A program made the translations under genes and the position numbers. The notes under the pieces are model-generated. The model was not told the DNA's origin, did not search any database, and was given only the letters and a program-made list of their open reading frames with translations. Positions 1 through 5,168 of a stretch of DNA of 5,168 nucleotides are shown piece by piece (position 1 is the stretch's first letter; each line of letters starts with the position of its first letter). This DNA is from Gammaproteobacteria bacterium (GTDB lineage Bacteria > Pseudomonadota > Gammaproteobacteria > SZUA-229), in contig JAOUQA010000185.1 in the NCBI GenBank assembly GCA_029879605.1, forward strand, positions 1-5,168, in the 5' to 3' direction.

Positions 1-214
1 AACGCGCTCAGGAAGGGCGCAATAAAAATCAAACAAGCCAATAATATTAATTAAGAGAAAATGTGTTGTGGCTTGCGCTCTACAATGCCGCTGGTGACAA
101 AAATATAGATCACCAGAAAAGCGATGCAGGTTGAATAAAAAGATCCAGGTAATAGATAAGCTGGGCTACAAAGGGTAAAATTCGCACTCTTTTGAACCAG
201 CATCGAGTATTTTC
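1..214. other. Upstream region of argS, no supported gene
   Basis: The three forward frames all hit stops early (TAA at 22-24, 40-42 and 52-54), so at most a short C-terminal tail of an upstream gene could enter here. I could not recognise PriA, the frequent neighbour of argS in this class. The minus strand has one short complete ORF (203 to 51, 50 codons) and one frame that stays open from 165 to the window edge with no ATG; neither is convincing. Possible but weak argS promoter elements are TTGAAT at 131-136 with TAGATA at 153-158 (16-base spacer), and TAAAAT at 176-181 with no good -35 partner. The region is AT-rich and also holds an inverted repeat, listed separately. Confidence 0.5.
91..116. 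repeat. Inverted repeat upstream of argS (7-bp arms)
   Basis: CTGGTGA at 91-97 is the exact reverse complement of TCACCAG at 110-116, with a 12-base AT-rich loop. There is no T-run after the second arm on either strand, so it does not look like an intrinsic terminator. It lies about 100 bases before the argS start and could be an operator half-site pair, a leader RNA hairpin, or chance. Confidence 0.4.
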
Positions 215-1975
215 TTGAAACACGACATCAAAACCCTGTTGACCCAGGCTGTCTCGGCACTGAAGACCAGTGGTGTGTTACCGGCGGATATTGAAGCCAA
301 TATCCAGATCACCCGTACCAAAGATGCCAGTCATGGTGACTTTGCCTGTAACCTGGCCATGATGCTGGCCAAACCTGTTGGCAAAAACCCCCGTGAACTG
401 GCCCAGTTAATTATTAATGCCCTGCCTGAGAACGGTCACCTGGACAGGGTTGAAATCGCCGGTCCCGGTTTTATTAATTTCTTTGTTAATCAAAGCAGCG
501 CCCTGTCGGTTATTTCAGATGCCCTGGCCCAGGGTGATACCTATGGCCTGAGTAATATCGGTGCCGGTCGCAAAGTCCAGCTGGAATTTGTCTCCGCCAA
601 TCCCACCGGCCCTTTACATGTGGGTCATGGTCGTGGTGCTGCCTATGGCGCTACTGTCGCCGACTTACTGGAAGCCATCGGGTTTAATGTCCATCGTGAA
701 TATTATGTCAACGATGCCGGCCGCCAGATGGATATCCTGGCGACCAGTATCTGGCTGCGTTACCTGCAACTTGGTGAGATTTCAGTGCCATTTCCCAGTA
801 ATGGCTACCAGGGCGACTATGTACTAGAGATTGCCAGAACCCTGCTGTCACAACATGACCGTAACCTGATCCACCCCTTAAAAGCAGTGATGGATGATAT
901 TCCAGCAGATGAACCGGAAGGTGGTGATAAAGAACAGCATATCGATGCCCTGATCCAGCGTTGTAAAATTCTGCTCGGTGATGATAGCTACCTGCAGGTA
1001 TTCGATCTCGGGCTTAATACCATCCTGGATGATATCCGCGAAGATCTGCAAGAATTTGGTGTGAGCTATGATGAATGGTTTTCAGAACGCAGCCTGGCGA
1101 AAAACGGTTTAATCAAGCAGGCCATCGAGCGCTTACAAAAGGCCAGTTATATCTACGAAAAAGAAGGCGCCCTGTGGTTTAAATCAACGGATTTCGGTGA
1201 CGAAAAAGACCGTGTTGTAGTTCGAGAAAATGGCCAGCACACTTACTTCGCCTCTGATATTGCCTATCACATGGATAAAATGGAACGTGGCTTTGAGCGC
1301 GTCATTGATGTCTGGGGAGCCGACCACCACGGCTATGTACCCCGTGTTAAAGCCGCATTAAAAGCGCTGGGGGATGATGCCGATAAACTGGATGTGTTAC
1401 TGGTACAGTTTGCCGTACTCTATCGAGAGGGTAAAAAAGTACCCATGTCCACCCGTTCCGGATCATTCGTCACCCTGCGTGAATTACGCGAAGAAGTCGG
1501 CACAGATGCGGCACGATTCTTTTATGTGCTACGTAAGTGTGAACAGCATATGGACTTTGACCTTGACCTGGCGAAATCCAGAAGCAATGAAAACCCGGTG
1601 TATTATATTCAGTATGCCCATGCGCGTATCTGCAGTGTATTGCGTCAGCTAAAAGAAAAAAACCTGTCTCATGATATTGAACAGGGCAATCAACAACTAC
1701 AACAGCTCACCGAAACACATGAAACCGAACTGGTTAACTCCATTGCCAGGTACCCAGAAATACTGGAAACTGCTGCCCTCAATGAAGAGCCCCATTTACT
1801 AGCGCACTTTCTAAGAGAAATAGCCAATGAATTACATACTTACTATAACGCACATCAATTTATCGTAGAGAATGAAAATGTACGTAACGCACGATTAAAT
1901 TTAATTACTGCCGTGCGCCAGGTACTCTCGAATGGTCTTAAATTACTCGGTGTTTCAGCACCGGAAAGCATGTAA
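215..1975 (+). CDS. argS: Arginine--tRNA ligase (arginyl-tRNA synthetase)
   Basis: This cytoplasmic class I aminoacyl-tRNA synthetase attaches arginine to tRNA-Arg using ATP. The 586 residues are close to the usual 570-590. Residues 1-110 form the ArgRS-specific N-terminal domain, with GDFACNLAM at 41-49. The Rossmann catalytic core follows, with the HIGH-type signature HVGH at 135-138 in the context [24 protein letters not shown] at 163-171 and [11 protein letters not shown] at 367-377. The second signature is the degenerate KMSKS region MSTRSG at 411-416, as is usual in ArgRS. The DALR anticodon-binding domain fills about 460-586, beginning [12 protein letters not shown]. The start is TTG at 215: an in-frame TAA lies at 176-178 and no other start codon lies between. 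The only Shine-Dalgarno-like bases are a weak CGAG at 204-207. No frameshift or missing key residue is seen. The SPOR gene follows within 20-60 bases, so co-transcription is likely. Confidence 0.98.
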   Translation: MKHDIKTLLTQAVSALKTSGVLPADIEANIQITRTKDASHGDFACNLAMMLAKPVGKNPRELAQLIINALPENGHLDRVEIAGPGFINFFVNQSSALSVISDALAQGDTYGLSNIGAGRKVQLEFVSANPTGPLHVGHGRGAAYGATVADLLEAIGFNVHREYYVNDAGRQMDILATSIWLRYLQLGEISVPFPSNGYQGDYVLEIARTLLSQHDRNLIHPLKAVMDDIPADEPEGGDKEQHIDALIQRCKILLGDDSYLQVFDLGLNTILDDIREDLQEFGVSYDEWFSERSLAKNGLIKQAIERLQKASYIYEKEGALWFKSTDFGDEKDRVVVRENGQHTYFASDIAYHMDKMERGFERVIDVWGADHHGYVPRVKAALKALGDDADKLDVLLVQFAVLYREGKKVPMSTRSGSFVTLRELREEVGTDAARFFYVLRKCEQHMDFDLDLAKSRSNENPVYYIQYAHARICSVLRQLKEKNLSHDIEQGNQQLQQLTETHETELVNSIARYPEILETAALNEEPHLLAHFLREIANELHTYYNAHQFIVENENVRNARLNLITAVRQVLSNGLKLLGVSAPESM

Positions 1976-2013
1976 CACAGGCCTGATTAATTATTATGTT
2001 TACAGCGGGGAAA

Positions 2014-2026
2014 GACCTTAAAGGTC
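2014..2026 (+). promoter_or_regulatory. Inverted repeat overlapping the SPOR-gene ribosome-binding site
   Basis: GACCTT at 2014-2019 and AAGGTC at 2021-2026 are perfect reverse complements around one central base. As RNA this would form at least a four-pair GACC/GGTC hairpin with a five-base loop. The likely Shine-Dalgarno AAAGG (2020-2024), 10 bases before the ATG at 2035, lies in its loop and 3' arm. This shows directly that the site could fold; that folding controls translation is inference. If translation instead begins at 1996, the repeat is merely coding sequence. Confidence 0.35.
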
Positions 2027-2034
2027 GATCAGAC

Positions 2035-2604
2035 ATGTCAAATAAAAAACCATTACCCGGGTTCGTCTGGCTACTGGCTGGACTGGCTATCGGCCTGTTT
2101 GCCTCATTTCTTATATACCTGGAAAAACAGCCCAAAGAAGAACTAAGTTTTACCGAGGCTGTTATGCAGGAACTTGAAAAAGTTAAACCTGAACAAAATA
2201 CCCAGCAACAAAAATCTGCCAGTCCGAAAGCACAATCTGAAAAAGAACCCAGGTTTGATTTCTATACCATACTTCCTGAACTTGAAGTTTTTATTCCCGA
2301 ATCTGAAATCACACGTAAAGATAACAGCAAAAAAACCTCTCAACCCAGTGCCACTGCTATATCAACCGAAAAAGCCTATTTATTACAGGCCGGCTCATTC
2401 AACGATCCTGAAGACGCCAGTCGTCTAAAAGCATCACTGGCACTTCTAGGTGTAGAGTCTACAATACAGACCGTCAGTATTAAAAATGACACCTGGCACC
2501 GGGTTCGCATTGGACCCTTCTATAATACAAATCGTCTCCATGAAACATTAAATACATTAAAACAGAATAATATTCATGCCATGACGATGGAGCTTAAAGA
2601 GTAA
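2035..2604 (+). CDS. SPOR-domain protein, FtsN-like, membrane-anchored
   Basis: This is probably an inner-membrane, bitopic cell-envelope protein that binds glycan strands lacking stem peptides at the division site through its SPOR domain. From the ATG at 2035 it has 189 residues: a short cytoplasmic tail, one transmembrane helix at about 10-29 (FVWLLAGLAIGLF...), a Lys/Gln/Pro/Ser-rich periplasmic linker with FDFYTILPE at 74-82, and a C-terminal SPOR domain at about 114-187 (LLQAGSF, then WHRVRIGPF). The FDFYTLLPE-type motif is typical of the SPOR protein encoded next to argS in Gammaproteobacteria. An in-frame ATG at 1996 would add 13 residues but has no ribosome-binding site, whereas 2035 has AAAGG 10 bases upstream and gives the basic-then-hydrophobic N-terminus usual for the family. 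It could be called FtsN, but SPOR proteins are hard to tell apart, so I leave the symbol blank. The common downstream partners hslV and hslU are absent. Confidence 0.92.
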   Translation: MSNKKPLPGFVWLLAGLAIGLFASFLIYLEKQPKEELSFTEAVMQELEKVKPEQNTQQQKSASPKAQSEKEPRFDFYTILPELEVFIPESEITRKDNSKKTSQPSATAISTEKAYLLQAGSFNDPEDASRLKASLALLGVESTIQTVSIKNDTWHRVRIGPFYNTNRLHETLNTLKQNNIHAMTMELKE

Positions 2605-2618
2605 TTTAAAACCAATAC

Positions 2619-2633
2619 TGGCTATGATAGCCA
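2619..2633. repeat. Palindrome between SPOR and SCP-2-like genes
   Basis: TGGCTAT (2619-2625) and ATAGCCA (2627-2633) are exact reverse complements around a single G, giving a 15-base near-perfect palindrome in a 51-base intergenic gap. The centre contains TATGAT (2623-2628), five of six matches to a -10 hexamer, but no recognisable -35 lies 16-18 bases upstream. With only a weak TGTTTA tract downstream it is a poor terminator. An operator overlapping a promoter for the next gene is possible but unproven. Confidence 0.35.
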
Positions 2634-2655
2634 CAAATGTTTATGGAATTTAAAA

Positions 2656-3051
2656 ATGACTAAATTATTTAATGAGCAATGGATGCAACGATTTCAGTCA
2701 GAATGGAATAAAGACACACAATATAAAACAACACCTGAACTATCTATCCATCAATTAAGGATTGGCTATGGCTTCCCGGAAGAAAGTACGCCAAGGTGTT
2801 GCTTTGAAGTCAATAATGGTCAGATTACCCATGCCGGAGCTTACCAGGGACAGGAACTGGACTGGGATCTAAGAGCCCGAGAACCCCACTGGAAAGACTG
2901 GCAAAATCGCGAAACCGGCTCCAGCAGCATCGGTATGGCCTATTCTTCAGGGAAGCTAAAAATACTTACTGGTGATTACTGGCAATTTGTTAAAAACCCT
3001 GCCATTAAACATTCATTATTAAAGTGTTTTTCCATCATGGGTCGTCTCTAG
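2656..3051 (+). CDS. Small SCP-2 (sterol carrier protein 2)-like protein
   Basis: This 131-residue protein appears soluble and cytoplasmic, with no signal peptide or transmembrane segment. The C-terminal third (residues about 92-131) has GMAYSSGKLKILTGDYWQFV, resembling the SCP-2 fold's closing pattern in which a Gly-Lys-Leu/Ile strand is followed by G-D and a helix; CFSIMGRL ends the chain. Tryptophans are frequent (W9, W17, W70, W79, W82, W109), and CCFEVNNGQI at 48-57 looks like a beta strand and turn. SCP-2 domains bind lipids or acyl-CoAs in a hydrophobic tunnel; the ligand here is unknown. The family call is from memory of similar gammaproteobacterial proteins and is moderate. The ATG at 2656 has a modest GGA at 2645-2647. 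It could belong to the argS-SPOR transcript or have its own promoter near 2623. No functional tie to the neighbouring genes is visible. Confidence 0.65.
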   Translation: MTKLFNEQWMQRFQSEWNKDTQYKTTPELSIHQLRIGYGFPEESTPRCCFEVNNGQITHAGAYQGQELDWDLRAREPHWKDWQNRETGSSSIGMAYSSGKLKILTGDYWQFVKNPAIKHSLLKCFSIMGRL

Positions 3052-3082
3052 TCAGCTGAAAACAGCACAATATCAACTATGC

Positions 3083-3094
3083 TTAAATTATAAT
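3083..3094 (+). promoter_or_regulatory. Possible promoter -10 region for the two-component operon
   Basis: A consensus TATAAT lies at 3089-3094 in the 68-base gap before the kinase gene. It overlaps a second candidate, TGC plus TTAAAT (3080-3088), shaped like an extended -10. No good -35 hexamer lies 16-18 bases upstream; AGCACA at 3064-3069 would need a 19-base spacer. The site is well placed to give the kinase-regulator pair its own transcript, with a leader of roughly 20 bases, but AT-rich intergenic DNA makes chance matches common. Confidence 0.3.
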
Positions 3095-3119
3095 TTTCTA
3101 ACAACCGAGACCCCAGGTA

Positions 3120-4028
3120 GTGCATAACAGACTTGATCAGCATCTAAAGTTTATTGTTAACACTTTTTACAATCAGGACCAGGCAACATCACTGGAAGAC
3201 TGCTGGGGAAAAGTACTGATTCATTTTTTTCCCGATGGCCAGATAACCAGGCACAGCTCTACAATAGATACCACGCGACTCAGTGATAATAACAGCAGCC
3301 TGTTCATACCTGTGCTTAACTCTGATATTCATTTTGAACTTAAACATACCGATAAAAATATTTTTTTTTCAGACCAGGATCTTAACCTGGTCAATTCCTT
3401 ATTTAAGCTAACACAACATTTTGTAACAACCCGCGAAGCCATTGAACAGGGAGCGAATGAAGAACGTCAGCGCATAGCCCGTGACCTGCATGATGATGTA
3501 GCGGCAAGGCTGCTGACCCTGATTCACCAGGTAAAAGATGACAAAACAATCGAATTGGTTCGTAGCATTCTGAAATCCCTGAGGAATGCCATATATACGC
3601 TTGACAATCGGTCTACAACTACGATACTTGATGCAATAACAGATATTCGAGCAGAAATACAGTATCGCCTGAATCAACTGGGGATCCAGCTAATCTGGCA
3701 ACAACCGGACAACCTGGAACAATTTATATTTACACCCCGGCAACATATTAACCTGCATCGAATATTACATGAAATTGTAACCAACATTATTCGCCATGCT
3801 AATGCCAGTTACATGCATATTGATATTGATTTGAATAATGAATGGATATATGTCTCTGTTGTGGATAATGGTACTGGCTTTGATATTAACAACTGTGTGC
3901 CAGGCAAGGGCATACATAATATAAAAAACAGGGCAAAAGAACTTGATGGAAATGTTAACTGGACGAACAACCCCGATCCAGAAATGAGTGGTTGTACGAT
4001 CAACATCAACTTCCCAATTCAGCTATAA
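3120..4028 (+). CDS. Soluble sensor histidine kinase, NarX/DegS type (HisKA_3 + HATPase_c)
   Basis: This kinase autophosphorylates on histidine and passes phosphate to a response regulator, almost certainly the one encoded 26 bases downstream. It has 302 residues. Residues 1-110 form a sensor or linker region with a pattern loosely like the end of a GAF domain (LFIPVLNSDIHFELKH, then FFSDQDLNLVNSLF). The HisKA_3 dimerisation domain spans about 113-180 with ERQRIARDLHDDVAARLL at 115-132; His124 is the phosphoacceptor. The HATPase domain follows: N box HEIVTNIIRHANA (217-229, Asn222), G1 box VDNGTGFD (248-255) and G2 box GKGIHNIKNRA (262-272). All catalytic boxes look intact. There is no transmembrane segment, so it should sense a cytoplasmic cue or act with a separate sensor. 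The start is GTG at 3120; an in-frame TAA at 3099-3101 rules out more N-terminal starts, and the next in-frame Met is residue 232. GAGA at 3107-3110 is the better-spaced ribosome-binding site. A T9 run lies at 3361-3369. I do not recognise a specific named system. Confidence 0.93.
   Translation: MHNRLDQHLKFIVNTFYNQDQATSLEDCWGKVLIHFFPDGQITRHSSTIDTTRLSDNNSSLFIPVLNSDIHFELKHTDKNIFFSDQDLNLVNSLFKLTQHFVTTREAIEQGANEERQRIARDLHDDVAARLLTLIHQVKDDKTIELVRSILKSLRNAIYTLDNRSTTTILDAITDIRAEIQYRLNQLGIQLIWQQPDNLEQFIFTPRQHINLHRILHEIVTNIIRHANASYMHIDIDLNNEWIYVSVVDNGTGFDINNCVPGKGIHNIKNRAKELDGNVNWTNNPDPEMSGCTININFPIQL
3361..3392 (+). repeat. T9 homopolymer followed by a perfect stem-loop, inside the kinase gene
   Basis: Nine consecutive T bases (3361-3369) are followed after CA by GACCAGG (3372-3378), a seven-base loop and CCTGGTC (3386-3392), an exact 7-bp stem with five G-C pairs. 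It lies within kinase codons 81-91. The order (T-run first, hairpin second) is wrong for an intrinsic terminator on the + strand, and on the minus strand the hairpin is followed by A bases, not T. The arrangement is shaped like a slippery run plus stimulatory structure; function is not shown. Confidence 0.55.
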
Positions 4029-4042
4029 ATTGAAAAGAATAT

Positions 4043-4047
4043 AAAGG
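4043..4047 (+). promoter_or_regulatory. Ribosome-binding site of the response regulator
   Basis: AAAGG ends 7 bases before the ATG at 4055. It supports that start and separate translation initiation of the regulator after the kinase stop at 4028, in the same short operon. Confidence 0.6.
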
Positions 4048-4054
4048 CAAAATT

Positions 4055-4696
4055 ATGCATAATGTACTCGTTCTTGAAGACCATCCCGAAACTCGTCAAT
4101 GGTTAATCGATATATTAAATAATGCCTTTCACGAAGTAACTATCGCTGAAGCATCCAGCCAGGCACAGGCCTTTCAACATCTTAAACACAACAAATTTGA
4201 CCTGGCCCTGATTGACCTTAACCTGCCTGATGGCAATGGTGTTGATACCATTCGTAAAATCACCAAGGAATCACCAAATACCTACTGTGTCGTTGCCACC
4301 ATATTTGATGACGATGAATACCTGTTTCCAGCACTGGAAGCTGGTGCCCAGGGCTATTTATTAAAAGAGCAGACCTCAGAAGAATTTATTCATAGCCTGC
4401 AGGGCATCATTAAGGGTGAGCCGCCCATTTCACCATCAATTGCGCGAAAAATGATTAATCATTTCCATGCCGATACCAGCGATGACACTTCAGACAAACC
4501 CGAGCTTTCCAAACGTGAAAAAGAAATACTCAGTGCTATTGCAAAAGGACTGAGTCGCAATGAAGCTGCTGAAGTACTGGGCATTACCTCTAACACAGTA
4601 GCCAGCCATTTGAAAAGTATTTATGGAAAACTGAATGTATCTAACCGTGCACAGGCTACGCTGGAGGCATTGCGGTTAGGACTTGTAAAACCCTAG
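4055..4696 (+). CDS. NarL/FixJ-family response regulator (receiver + LuxR-type HTH)
   Basis: This is a cytoplasmic DNA-binding transcription factor activated by phosphorylation. It has 213 residues, normal for the family. The receiver domain covers about 1-120: acidic pair E8/D9, phosphoacceptor Asp54 in ALIDLNLPDGNG, switch Thr82 and conserved Lys104 in GYLLKE. A polar, Asp/Ser-rich linker (about 138-150) leads to a LuxR/GerE helix-turn-helix at 151-213. That domain begins LSKREKEILSAIAKGLS and contains the recognition helix region GITSNTVASHLKSIYGKL with NVSNRAQA after it. All key phosphorylation residues are present, so it should be phosphorylation-dependent. Its partner is the kinase just upstream; HisKA_3 kinases normally pair with this regulator class. 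Target genes cannot be inferred: I saw no NarL-type heptamer (TACYYMT) in the gaps before the SCP-2-like gene or the kinase, or after the regulator. ATG 4055 is supported by a well-spaced AAAGG. Confidence 0.95.
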   Translation: MHNVLVLEDHPETRQWLIDILNNAFHEVTIAEASSQAQAFQHLKHNKFDLALIDLNLPDGNGVDTIRKITKESPNTYCVVATIFDDDEYLFPALEAGAQGYLLKEQTSEEFIHSLQGIIKGEPPISPSIARKMINHFHADTSDDTSDKPELSKREKEILSAIAKGLSRNEAAEVLGITSNTVASHLKSIYGKLNVSNRAQATLEALRLGLVKP

Positions 4697-4795
4697 TACA
4701 CCGTAACACTCTGTCTCTGTTTTTGCCTGGACTGGTTAAACCCTGATGTTTCAGATGCTTAGAAACAACTCATTGAAAAAATAAATAGACGGGAA
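4697..4795. other. Convergent intergenic gap, no clear terminator
   Basis: This gap separates the regulator from the minus-strand gene, so a bidirectional terminator would be expected. The best inverted repeat is TGTTTC (4747-4752) with GAAACA (4762-4767), a six-pair, A/T-rich stem with a nine-base loop and no adjacent T-run on either strand. A T5 tract lies at 4720-4724 after CTCTGTCTCTG, without a GC-rich hairpin. I therefore do not call a terminator. Confidence 0.4.
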
Positions 4796-5168
4796 TTAAT
4801 AAAATTTATGTCGAGGCACTTCATATAATTTTAAATCACCTGTACCACCCATGACCTTCACGCCCCTGAGAACAGGTGCATTACCTAAACAGAATTCCTG
4901 CATGGCCTGTTTATCAAGCAGGCTATTACCACCTCGAAGAATTGTCACCAGGACTGATAGCTGGTCACCACATTTAGCATCCGGATTAACAACAAAAATA
5001 TGTGGCTGTAGAATCACCTTGTAAATACCACTACTAAGCTGGCAATTTTTTTCTATAACCTTGCTTTCCAGTATCTGTTTCTCAGCTGACTTCGTATCTA
5101 TAGTTACCCAGTCCCAGGGATTGTAAACACCCAGGTTTTCATCATCATGATATTTAACTGCTTTGCCT
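4796..5168 (-). CDS. Unidentified protein, C-terminal part only (runs off right edge)
   Basis: On the minus strand one frame is open from the TAA at 4796-4798 to the window end, giving at least 123 residues with no stop. The true start lies beyond 5168. A GTG at 5017 is in frame, but reading beyond it is continuous and protein-like, for example NLGVYNPWDWVTIDTKSAEK, so I treat that GTG as an internal Val. The visible part has three Cys (residues 42, 66 and 93 of the visible stretch), a glycine-containing VLRGVKVMGGTGDLKLYEVP near the end, and alternating hydrophobic residues suggesting a beta-rich fold. No membrane segment is seen. I do not recognise the family. Cys pairs would fit a periplasmic or secreted protein, but the N-terminus is missing and this is a guess. 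It is convergent with the two-component operon, so is not in that transcript. Confidence 0.68.
   Translation of the reverse strand, partial: GKAVKYHDDENLGVYNPWDWVTIDTKSAEKQILESKVIEKNCQLSSGIYKVILQPHIFVVNPDAKCGDQLSVLVTILRGGNSLLDKQAMQEFCLGNAPVLRGVKVMGGTGDLKLYEVPRHKFY

Noticed and set aside
1978..1985. CAGGCCTG palindrome after argS
   Set aside because: Eight-base palindromes arise by chance at this scale; there is no associated structure or T-run.
1938..2135. 65-residue minus-strand ORF across the argS-SPOR junction
   Set aside because: It overlaps the ends of two clear + strand genes and shows no recognisable motif.
3055..3066. GCTG-AAAA-CAGC hairpin just after the SCP-2-like gene
   Set aside because: The stem has only four pairs and no T-run follows, so it is not a credible terminator.
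3372..3392. Intrinsic terminator inside the kinase gene
   Set aside because: The T-run lies 5' of the hairpin on the + strand, and on the minus strand the hairpin is followed by A bases, so neither strand has the hairpin-then-U order.
3408..3677. 89-residue minus-strand ORF antisense to the kinase
   Set aside because: It lies over the H-box region of a well-supported kinase gene; the sequence is low in family-like motifs and is a shadow frame.
1..5168. CRISPR array, insertion sequence, defence or toxin-antitoxin system
   Set aside because: No regularly spaced repeats, transposase motifs, terminal repeats or toxin-antitoxin pair were found; the recognised genes are housekeeping and regulatory.

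Overview
The window reads as an ordinary stretch of a gammaproteobacterial chromosome with moderate to low GC. The clue to lineage is arginyl-tRNA synthetase (argS) followed at once by a small membrane-anchored SPOR-domain protein carrying the FDFYTILPE linker motif. That argS-SPOR pair is common in Gammaproteobacteria. I cannot name a genus.

Layout: 1-214 is non-coding or undetermined sequence with one clean inverted repeat. Five genes follow on the + strand. They are argS (215-1975, TTG start), an FtsN-like SPOR protein (best start 2035, end 2604), a 131-residue protein resembling the SCP-2 sterol-carrier family (2656-3051), and a two-component pair. The pair is a soluble NarX/DegS-type histidine kinase (3120-4028, GTG start) and a NarL/FixJ-type response regulator (4055-4696). 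A 99-base gap then separates the regulator from a convergent minus-strand gene (4796 to beyond 5168), of which only the last 123 codons are visible.

How the genes work together: argS charges tRNA-Arg. The SPOR protein probably binds denuded peptidoglycan at the division septum. The kinase and regulator are 26 bases apart, and their HisKA_3 and receiver-LuxR domain types are a normal match, so they very probably form one phosphorelay. Its signal and targets cannot be read from this window. The SCP-2-like gene has no evident functional link to either side.

I found no CRISPR array, insertion sequence, rRNA, tRNA or clear mobile element, and no convincing new multi-gene system. The best leads are a T9 tract followed 2 bases later by a perfect 7-bp stem-loop inside the kinase gene, an inverted repeat that captures the likely ribosome-binding site of the SPOR gene, and the uncharacterised minus-strand gene running off the right edge.
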